DNA of 40,737 nucleotides, from the NCBI RefSeq assembly GCF_002155965.1, contig NZ_MUMH01000050.1:1-40737 (forward strand), in the 5' to 3' direction. The notes beneath the pieces were generated by a model. It was not told the DNA's origin and made no database searches. It worked only from the letters and a program-made list of their open reading frames with translations. Position 1 is the stretch's first letter; every line of letters begins with the position of its first letter. Below, in pieces: positions 8,072-16,700 of the stretch. The position numbers and the translations under genes are program-made. The DNA is from Allokutzneria sp. NRRL B-24872. GTDB taxonomy: Bacteria; Actinomycetota; Actinomycetes; Mycobacteriales; Pseudonocardiaceae.

Positions 8072-9615
8072 GCCAGTCCGGCTTTGCCGAGGTACGGGTA
8101 CTTGGCGAGACCGCGTACCTCGACGCCCGCGACGGCCTTGCGCTCCAGGCTCAGCGTGTCGGCGAGACCCCAGACGATCGTGTTGCCGCGATCGGTCATC
8201 ACGTCCTGCACGGTCGTCCACGCCTTGCGCTTCGCGGCGTCGTCGACCGCGGCGAGCCCTTCCGCGAGGGCGGCGTTGAGCTGCGGGTCGTTCAGCGCGA
8301 GCGACGGGTAGGCGGCCAGGCGCGCGTAGGTCACCGGCAGGGGCAGCGCGCCGATGGAGAACGTCACGCCGTGGCTCGCCGCCATCGCCTTGGGCTCGAA
8401 GAACTCGGCGACGCCGACGATGTCCGGCTTCACCTTGAGCCCGACCTCGCGCAGCTGCTCGGCCAGGAGCTGGGTGGAGGCGTTGTAGCCGACCTCGTAC
8501 TCCGTCGAGCGGATGGTGATCGACGCGCCCTCGGCCCCCGCCTCGCGGAGCAGCTTCCGGGCCTCGTCGACGTTGCGCTGGACGGGAGGGCGTTCCGCGA
8601 AGTACTCGGTACCGAATCCGTAGAGGTCGTTGCCGGGCTCGCCGTAGCCGAGCAGCACGCTGTCCACAAGGGACTGGCGGTCGACGGCGAGCCGGATCGC
8701 GCGGCGGGCACGCGGGTCGTTGAACGGCGCGATCGTGGAGTTGAGCACGAAACCGAAGCCCACGCGGTGCTTGCGACCGGCCGTGCGGACCTCGATGTCC
8801 GGGCTGCCGCTGCCCGCCTTGGCCATGCTGAACGGGATGTCACCCGCGTAGTCGGCCTGCCCGGTGCGAACCGCGTTCACCTTGGCCTGCGGGTCCGTCA
8901 GGCTCAGCAGGACCAGTTCGTCCGCGGTACCGGGAGAGTCCCAGTACCGGTCGAACCTGGTCAGCCGCGCCTCGCGGCCGGCGTCGAAGGCGGCGACGCG
9001 GTAGGGGCCGGTGCCCACGGCGGTGGTCGGGGTGAAGGAGGTGGCGCCGTCCTTGACCACCTTGGTCAGGAACGCGGCGATGATCAGCGCCGGGTCGCCG
9101 ATCGGTTGCAGCGTCGGCACGACCAGCGTCCGGTCGTCGCGCACCTGCACCTTGGCCAGGTCGAAGTAGCTCTGCAGCTCGCTGGGCATGGGGCGCTCCG
9201 GCGCGCTCATGTAGCGGAAGCTGTAGGCGACGTCCTTGGCGGTGAACGGCGAACCGTCGTGCCAGACCACACCGTCGCGGAGCTTGAGCACGAAGGACTT
9301 GCGGTCCGCGGCGGGCTCCGCCGACAGCGCCAGGCGCGGGGTCGCGCGGCCGTTCTCGATGGAGAACAGCGAGTCGAAGAGCACGTCGTTGCGGACGAAG
9401 TCCACCGGCGACATCGAGTCGAACGGGTTGAGCGTGTCCGCGGTGCCGCCGCCGGTGAACACCGCGCGCAGGCTGCCGCCCTTGCGGGGCAGGCGCCCCG
9501 GGGCGTTCTCCACCGGCGCCGGGCCCGGGGCGGTGGGGCCGCAGCCGCCGAGCAGCGTCGCGGTACCGAGCGCGAGCCCGGCCGAGCGCAGCAGGGCACG
9601 ACGACTCAACGGCAT
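8068..9615 (-). CDS. Extracellular solute-binding lipoprotein, SBP_bac_5 (DppA/NikA) family
   Basis: The 515-residue protein starts with a twin-arginine-like signal (SRRALLRSAGLALG) ending in a lipobox LLGGC, so it is probably acylated at Cys25 and anchored outside the membrane. The mature part has the family 5 pattern: GTADTLNPF, a WHDGSPFTAKDVAYSF segment, GTGPYRV, and DPRARRAIRLAVDRQSLV. The ATG at 9615 has a good GGAGG site. As first gene of the leftward operon, 34 bases below a predicted iron box, it is the likely receptor for the metal-loaded product. Family 5 proteins also bind peptides and nickel chelates, so the ligand is inferred. Yersiniabactin- and pyochelin-type systems of Gram-negative bacteria use TonB receptors, which do not apply here. 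Confidence 0.9.
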   Translation of the reverse strand: MPLSRRALLRSAGLALGTATLLGGCGPTAPGPAPVENAPGRLPRKGGSLRAVFTGGGTADTLNPFDSMSPVDFVRNDVLFDSLFSIENGRATPRLALSAEPAADRKSFVLKLRDGVVWHDGSPFTAKDVAYSFRYMSAPERPMPSELQSYFDLAKVQVRDDRTLVVPTLQPIGDPALIIAAFLTKVVKDGATSFTPTTAVGTGPYRVAAFDAGREARLTRFDRYWDSPGTADELVLLSLTDPQAKVNAVRTGQADYAGDIPFSMAKAGSGSPDIEVRTAGRKHRVGFGFVLNSTIAPFNDPRARRAIRLAVDRQSLVDSVLLGYGEPGNDLYGFGTEYFAERPPVQRNVDEARKLLREAGAEGASITIRSTEYEVGYNASTQLLAEQLREVGLKVKPDIVGVAEFFEPKAMAASHGVTFSIGALPLPVTYARLAAYPSLALNDPQLNAALAEGLAAVDDAAKRKAWTTVQDVMTDRGNTIVWGLADTLSLERKAVAGVEVRGLAKYPYLGKAGLA

Positions 9616-9643
9616 GGGGAACCTCCGGGACGGGCACAGCGGG

Positions 9644-9662
9644 GAGTGTTAGGTCGACCTAA
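9644..9662. promoter_or_regulatory. Possible DtxR/IdeR-family iron box of the importer operon
   Basis: The perfect 14-base palindrome TTAGGTCGACCTAA (9649-9662) sits 34 bases before the lipoprotein ATG. The 19-mer ending there matches the IdeR/DmdR1 consensus TTAGGTTAGGCTAACCTAA at 12 of 19 positions, and the mirror register gives a similar score, as if two dimers could overlap. The inner spacing is shorter than a full 19-base symmetric box, so another repressor remains possible. Confidence 0.5.
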
Positions 9663-9924
9663 GCGCGGTCAAGGTAACAAGCTGCCCAGGTGAGTTCAAC
9701 GGGCAGATTTCAAGAGCGCGCTTCGTCACGTGAACGATCTGTGACCGGGGCGAACGCTGCGTGACCCGTGCGTACATCAGCATGTGACGATGCCGGAATC
9801 CGCGCTTACTGTGCTGGTGCGCCAAGGAAAACTGCGGCCAAACGCGAATCTTCGACCGTCCACTGTGTACACATTCGGGCGTTCGCATGGGTTCTGGATC
9901 ACGTGCTGATCCGCTCCCTCGATA

Positions 9925-9943
9925 TTTGGTAAGGGTTACCTTA
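9925..9943. promoter_or_regulatory. Predicted DtxR/IdeR-family iron box of the NRPS operon
   Basis: TTTGGTAAGGGTTACCTTA matches the IdeR/DmdR1 consensus TTAGGTTAGGCTAACCTAA at 14 of 19 positions, with the GGT...ACC core intact in the right spacing. It ends 44 bases before the thioesterase start codon, where a repressor would block the promoter. This predicts that the biosynthetic operon is repressed by iron-loaded DtxR-type regulator and opened under iron limitation. Confidence 0.65.
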
Positions 9944-9987
9944 GTCTCTTGAACGATGAACAAGAGCTTCGTCTGGAGAGGATCGCG

Positions 9988-10737
9988 ATGAGCCCACGCT
10001 GGCTGCGCTGCCGCACCCCCCGTGCCGCCGCGCGCACGCGACTGGTCTGCTTCCCGCACGCGGGGGGCTCCGCGAGTTTCTTCGGCCCCTGGGGTGCCGG
10101 GCTGCCGGAGGACGTCGAGCTGTGGGCCGTGCAGTTCCCCGGGCGCGAGGACCGGATCGCCGACGCGGTCCCGGCCTCGATGGCCGAGGTCGTGACCGGA
10201 GTGCTCGCCGACCTCGGGCCGCTGCTGGACCGCCCGCTCGCCCTGTTCGGGCACAGCATGGGCGCGGTCGCGGCGTACGAGGTCGCCCGCGCGCTCGAAG
10301 CCCGCGGCGAGGCTCCGACCAGGGTTTTCGCCTCCGCGCGGCACGCCCCGGACGAGCTGGTCGGCGGTGACGTCCACCTTCGCGACGACGCCGGGCTGGT
10401 CGACGAGGTGGTGCGCGTGGGCGGTGCCGGGGCCGAGGTGCTGAAGGCGAATCCCGAGCTGTGGCCGGTGTTCCTGCCCGCGATCCGCGCCGACTACCGG
10501 GTCGAGGAGACCTACCGGCACCTCGCAGGAGCACCACTGCGCGCGCCGATCACCGCCGTGGTCGGCGAGCAGGACAGCGAGGTGACGCCCGCGCAGGCCG
10601 AGCGCTGGCGCGACTTCACCACCGGTGGTTTCGACCTGCACGTCGTGCCTGGTGACCACTTCTACCCCGTGCGGCACAACGCGATGCTGCTCGACTTGCT
10701 GACATGTCAACTGAACAAGAAGGACGTCCTGCGGTGA
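9988..10737 (+). CDS. Type II (editing) thioesterase
   Basis: The 249-residue alpha/beta hydrolase belongs to the stand-alone thioesterases that clear stalled or misprimed acyl groups from NRPS carrier domains (GrsT, RifR, PchC, YbtT). Features are CFPHAGGSASFF near the N-terminus, the nucleophile elbow GHSMGA with Ser90, and GDHFYP with the catalytic His224. I chose the ATG at 9988 because GGAGAGG precedes it by a good distance; a TTG at 9949 is in frame but has no such site and lies close to the iron box. It is the first gene of the operon and overlaps the NRPS gene (GTGA). Confidence 0.92.
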   Translation: MSPRWLRCRTPRAAARTRLVCFPHAGGSASFFGPWGAGLPEDVELWAVQFPGREDRIADAVPASMAEVVTGVLADLGPLLDRPLALFGHSMGAVAAYEVARALEARGEAPTRVFASARHAPDELVGGDVHLRDDAGLVDEVVRVGGAGAEVLKANPELWPVFLPAIRADYRVEETYRHLAGAPLRAPITAVVGEQDSEVTPAQAERWRDFTTGGFDLHVVPGDHFYPVRHNAMLLDLLTCQLNKKDVLR

Positions 10738-13700
10738 CCATCGACCTGTTAGGCACCGTGGCGTCCGTGCTCAAGGTGCCCGCGGAGTCCCTTGACGAGC
10801 ACGCGAACCTCATCGAGTCCGGCATGGACTCCATCGCGATGATGCGGGTCGCCGGCAAGCTCCGCCGCGCTGGCGCGAAGGTGAGCTTCGCCGACCTCGC
10901 CGAGCGCCCGGCCGTGGCCGCGTGGCGGGAACTGTTGGGCGAGAAGGCTTCCCCGCTGCCCAGAGCGGAGGTCGACGAGTTCGCGCCGTTCGAGCTGGAC
11001 CCGCTCCAGCACGCGATGTGGATCGGCCGCGAGGAAGGCGTCGCCGCGCACTTCTACGCCGAGTTCGAGGTCGAGGACATCGATCCGGAGCGGCTGGAGG
11101 CGGCTGTCCGTACGGTGATCGACCGGCACGGAATGACCCGCGTTTCCGTTGACGCCAATGGACAGCAGCGTATTTCGCCGTCCAGTGATTGGCCCGGCCT
11201 CAAGGTGCACGACGGCGACGTTCGGGCAGAGCTCTCCGAGCGGATCGCGGACGGCCGGGTCTTCGACGTCCAACTGTCGCGTGTGGACGGACGCTACCGG
11301 GTGCACGTGAACCTGGACATGGTCGCCGCCGACGCGATGAGCCTGCGCATCCTGGTCAACGACATCGCCCGCGTCTACCACGGCGAAGTGTTGCCGCCCT
11401 TGGACTACAGCTTCCCCCGCTACCTCGCCGACCGGGCCGCCAGCCGTGACGTGGAGCAGGACAAGACGTGGTGGCTCGACAAGCTCGGCGAGCTGCCCGG
11501 AGCACCGTCGCTGCCCGTGTTGCCCAGCAAGGACCTGCGCGTCGAGCGGCGTCAGTTCTGGTTGGACCCCAAGGCTTCTGAGCAGCTGCGTGAGCGCTCG
11601 CGGAGCTTGGGTCTCACTCCGGCCGTTGTTCTCGCCACTGCCTTCGCCGAGGTCGTCGGGGCGTGGAGCAGCGAGCAGAACTTCCTGCTGAACATCCCAG
11701 TTTTCGGCCGCGAGCCGCTGCACGACGACGTCGATTCGTTGGTGGGCGCGTTCTCCAGTTCGGTGTTGCTGGGTGTGCGCACGGGATCTCCTTTCGTGGA
11801 CGCGTGTCGGCGCGTCCAGCAAGACCTGCGCGAGGCGTCGAGCCACTCCGGGTTCACCGGCGTGGATGTGCTGCGCGAGCTGACCCGGGCCAACGGAGAC
11901 CAGGTTGTCGCGCCGGTCGTTTTCGCGAGCACTTTGGACTTCGGCGAGCTGAACGGCCTCGGACGGCCGGTGTGGATGATCTCGCAGGGGCCGCAGGTGT
12001 GGCTCGACGCGCAGGTCACGGAGCTGGACGGCGGCATCCTGCTCAGCTGGGACGCCCGCGAGGCGTTCTTCGCCGAAGGCGTGCTCGACGCGATGTTCGC
12101 CGCCTTCACCGGCCTCGTCACCGCCCTGCCCTGGGACGAGCCGATCGGGACTTTGGGCACGATCAGGCCCGGGACTCGCGGTGAAGCGCCGGGAAAGCCG
12201 CTGTACCAGAGGTTCTTCGAGATCGCGGAGGCCGAGCCCGAGCGCACGGCCCTGGTGTGGGGCGAAGACGGCACGATGAGCTACGGCGATCTGTCGCTGA
12301 AGGCTCGCCGGGTCTCCACGATGCTGATGGCGCAAGGCGTTCAGCCCGGTGACGCGGTCGGCATCACGCTGCCCAAGGGAGCGGACCAGGTCGTCGCGGT
12401 GCTCGGCGTGCTCGCGGCCGGGGCCTACTACATTCCGTCCGGAGTGGACGTTCCCGCCGCGCGCCGGGCTCAGGCGCACGCCGCCGCGAAGGTCGTGCTG
12501 ACGGAGTCCGTGCTGGCCGACGCGATCGACCACCGGCCACTGGACTCCGTGGTTTCGGTGTCCGGCGAAGACCTGATGTACGTGATCTTCACTTCGGGCT
12601 CGACCGGTGTGCCCAAGGGCGTTGAGGTCCCGCACCGCGCGGTCTCGAACACGATCGAAGCGGTGAACGAGCACTTCGGTGTCAGTCGGGATGATCGCAC
12701 GATCGCACTGTCCGCTCTGGACTTCGACCTCTCCGCCTACGACCTGTTCGCGTTCCTCTCCTTCGGTGGCAGCGTCGTCCTGCTCAACGAGGAACAGCGC
12801 CGCGACGCGCACGCGTGGGCGGAGCTCATGCGGCGGTGGGACGTCAGCGTGGTCAGCTGCGTGCCCGCCCTGTTGGACATGCTGATCGTCGCGGGCGACT
12901 TCGGCGACCGCCTGTGGCTGGTCATGCTCGGCGGCGACTGGGTGACCGTCGACCTGCCCGGGCGGCTCCGCGAGCTGAGGCCGGGCTGCCGGTTCGCCGG
13001 GCTCGGCGGCATGACCGAGGCCGCCATCCACGCGACCGTCTTCGAGGTCGACGAGGTCGATCCGAACTGGAACGCAGTTCCGTATGGAACGCCGTTGCGG
13101 AACATGCGATGTCGTGTTGTTGACGCGCACGGCCGCGACTGCCCGGACTGGGTCGCGGGAGAGCTGTGGGTCTCCGGAGCCGGTGTCGCTCGCGGCTACC
13201 AGAACGACGTCGCCCGCACTGCGGAGAAGTTCGTCGAGTTCGACGGAGCGAGGTGGTACCGGACCGGCGACCTCGCCCGGTACTGGCCGGACGGCACGGT
13301 GGAGTTCCTGGGCCGCACGGACCATCAGGTCAAGATCCGTGGTCACCGCATCGAACTGGGGGAGATCGAGGCAGCGCTGACCGCCTTCCCCGGCGTGGCT
13401 CAGGGGATCGCCGTCGTCACCGATGAGCGCCGGATCGCCGCCGCCATCACGATGGCACCCGACCGCGACCTCATCGCGTCCTTTGTGGACTACCTGCTGG
13501 AGATGGCCCCCGACACCGACTCGCCCTCGGTGACGCAGTGGCTCGTCGGCCGCGAACCCGCGCCGTGGAGCACTGTGCGGTGGCAGGGCGGGCCGTTCGC
13601 GCACGCGCTCGCCGAGCGCACGGACGAGCTCGTGGCGATCCTGCACGGCGATGGCGACATCACGGAGTTCGACCGCCTCGGAGAGGTGGATCTCCAAGCC

Positions 13701-16700
13701 CTGCAAGCATCTTTGGCTGAGCGACTTCCCGCAGTGATGGTGCCGGACCGCGTGGTCGTCCTGCCCGCCCTGCCGATCACCGCCAACGGCAAGATCGACC
13801 GCGCGGCGCTGAAGCGCGAACTGTCCATGAAGGACGCTTCGGAGGAGCTCACTCCGCCGCGCGGCCCCGTCGAGGAGACCGTTGCCGCCGCGTGGTCGGA
13901 GCTGCTGGGTGTGCCAGTGCTCGGGCGCGAACAGAACTTCTTCTTGCTGGGCGGGGATTCCCTGCTGGCGACCCGCCTCGTCGGCAGGCTGAACGCGGCG
14001 GGACTCGGCAACGTCGCGCTGGCCGGGCTGTTCGCCAACCCGACGCTCGCCGCCTTCGCCGCGACCCTGACCGAGGGTGTCGCGCTCGTCACGCAGGTCG
14101 TCGCCGACCCCGCCAACCGCTTCGAGCCGTTCCCACCGACCGACGTGCAGCGCGCGTACTGGATCGGTCGCGGCGAGGACTTCACGCTCGGCGGCATCGG
14201 CAGCCACTTCTACCGCGAGTACGCCGTCCCGGACCTTGACGTCGTCCGGCTCGAAGCCGCCGTGAACGCGCTCGTGGCCCGGCACGACATGCTCCGCGCG
14301 GTCTTCGACGAGCACGGGCAACAGCACGTGCTGTCCGAGGTGCCCGCCTACCGGGTGTCCACTGTGGACAACCTCCGCGAGGGGATGTCGCACAAGGTCT
14401 TCGACCCGGCGGTGTGGCCGCTGTTCTCCGTCAGCGTCTCCCGGGACGGCGTGCTCGGCATCGGCACGGACAACCTGATCTTCGACGCGCTGAGCGTGCT
14501 GACGTTCTACTCCGAGCTGGGCGCGCTCTACGCCGATCTCGACGCCGAACTGCCGCCGGTCGGCATGTCGTTCCGGGACTACGTCCTCACTGGGACTCCG
14601 TCCGCTGACAAGGCCGAGGAGTACTGGACCGCGCGCCTGCCCGAGCTGCCGCCCGCGCCGCAGCTGCCGTTGGCCGTGGACCCCGCCGAGGTCGAGCGCC
14701 CGCGTTTCGTTCGCCGGGAGTCGGTGCTCGACGCGCGGCGGTGGGAAGCGATCACCGAACGAGCCCGCGAGTGCGGCGTCACGCCTTCGGCGGTGCTGAT
14801 GTCGGCGTTCGCCGACGTGCTCGGCCGGTGGAGCGGGCGGGCCGACCTCACCCTCAACGTCACGCTGTTCGACCGCCGTGAGGCGCACCCGGACATCGCC
14901 AACGTGATCGGCGACTTCACCTCGTTGATCTTGGTGGACCACCACCCGGTGGCGGGGGAGGCGTGGGCCGATGGCACGCGCAGGCTCCAGGAACGCCTGT
15001 GGGGAGCCCTTGATCATCGCGAGGCGTCGGCGGTGTGGGTGCTGCGCGAGCTGGCCAGGCGCGCGGGCGAGGCCGAGGTGACCATGCCGGTGGTCTTCAC
15101 CAGCGCGCTCGGCCTGCCGTTCCCGGAGAACTCCCTGCTGGCGGAGCCGGTGTGGGGGATCTCGCAGACCCCGCAGGTGTGGCTGGACCACCAGGTGTCC
15201 GAAGTGGACGGTGGGATCGCGCTCGTGTGGGACGCCGTGGAGGAGCTGTTCCCGGCGGGCATGGTGGACGCGATGTTCGCCGCCTACCTCCAGGAACTGG
15301 ACTGGCTGGCGAACTCCGACTGGTCGGCTCCGGCCCCCGACCTGCTGCCCGCGAGCCAGCGCGGAGTGCGCGACACCGTCAACGCGACCGAGGGTCCGCG
15401 CTCGGAGGTGTTGCTGCACCAGGAGTTCTTCCGCATTGCGGAGGAGTCGCCGTCGCTTCCCGCGCTGCTGTGGGGAACTGACGGTTCGCTGAGCTACGGC
15501 GCGCTCGCCGCTCGTGCGCGCCGGGTGGCGTCCTTGCTGTTGGCGGAGGGGGTGCGGCCGGGGGAGACGGTCGCGGTCACCCTGCCCAAGGGCGTCGACC
15601 AGATCGTCGCCGTGCTCGGCGTCCTGGCAGCCGGTGCGGCTTACGTGCCCATCGGTGTTGATCAGCCGCCGGTGCGGCGCGAGCGCATCCTCCGGCTGTC
15701 CGGGGCGCGCGTGGTCGTCACGCCGGAGCTGGTCAGGAAGGCGGAGAGCGCCGAGCCCGCACCTGTCGTGCTCGGTGCGGACCGGCTCGCGTACGTGATC
15801 TTCACGTCCGGCTCGACCGGTGAGCCCAAGGGTGTGGAGATCACCCACTTCGCGGCGATGAACACCATCGCGGACGTGAACTCGCGCTTCGAGGTCACGG
15901 CCGCGGACCGCGTGCTGGCGGTGTCCGCGCTGGACTTCGACCTCTCGGTCTACGACGTGTTCGGCCTGCTGTCGGCCGGGGGCGCGGTCGTGCTGGTCGA
16001 GGAGGAGTCCCGCCGCGACGCCCGCCGCTGGCTGGAGTTGGTGCACCGGCACGGAGTGACCGTGTGGAACTCCGTTCCAGCGTTGCTCGACATGCTGCTC
16101 ATCGTCGGGGACCGCGTGCCACTGCGGTTGGTGCTGGTCTCCGGTGACTGGGTCGGCCTCGACCTTCCCGGCAAGCTGGGCTGCCGGTTCGTCGCGCTCG
16201 GCGGTGCCACCGAGGCTTCCATCTGGTCGAACCACTTCGAGGTGGGTTCGGTCGACCCGTCATGGAACTCGATTCCATATGGGTTCCCGTTACGCAACCA
16301 GCAGTTCCGCGTGGTGGACGACTTCGGCCGCGACTGCCCTGACTGGACGGCCGGGGAGTTGTGGATCGGCGGCGCGGGCGTCGCACTGGGCTACCGCGGC
16401 GCGCCCGAGGCGACTGCGGCCCAGTTCGTCGGCGGGTGGTACCGCACGGGCGACATGGGCCGCTACTGGCCGGACGGCACCCTGGAGTTCCTGGGCCGCC
16501 GCGACCACCAGGTCAAGATCCGCGGTCACCGCATCGAGCTCGGCGAGGTCGAAGCCGCTCTGCAATCCCACCCCGCAGTGGGCCAGGCGGTGGTCAGCCA
16601 GACCCTGACGGCGGCCGTCGTGCCCGCTCCGCTCCCGCCGACCACGTCGATCAGCGGCGTCGTCGAGACCGTTGACCTGGGCGACCAGGCCGCCGCGGTG

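Larger units (their letters stand above)
9616..9987. promoter_or_regulatory. Divergent promoter region of the metallophore operons
   Basis: These 372 bases separate the importer operon (leftward) from the NRPS operon (rightward) and must hold both promoters. They are less GC-rich than the genes. Two iron-box-like sequences lie near the two ends. A perfect TCACGTGA palindrome is at 9726-9733, and several GTGAC words occur at 9726-9780. I cannot assign -35/-10 pairs with confidence, and I see no Zur-type box (TGAAAATGATTTTCA in Streptomyces) here. Confidence 0.6.

Noticed and set aside
9616-9987. Zur-type operator, expected if the cluster were regulated like coelibactin
   Set aside because: No TGAAAATGATTTTCA-like sequence was found by eye on either strand.
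9949-9987. TTG start extending the type II thioesterase by 13 residues
   Set aside because: No ribosome site precedes it and it lies six bases after the iron box; the ATG at 9988 has GGAGAGG.
10704-10733. ATG 30 bases upstream as the NRPS 1 start
   Set aside because: It lies inside the thioesterase gene; GTG 10734 overlaps the stop as GTGA and has AGAAGGACG upstream, like the other couplings in the operon.
10749-16235. Leftward open frame of about 1800 codons opposite NRPS 1
   Set aside because: Mirror of the NRPS codon pattern; rich in Arg, His and Gly without domains.
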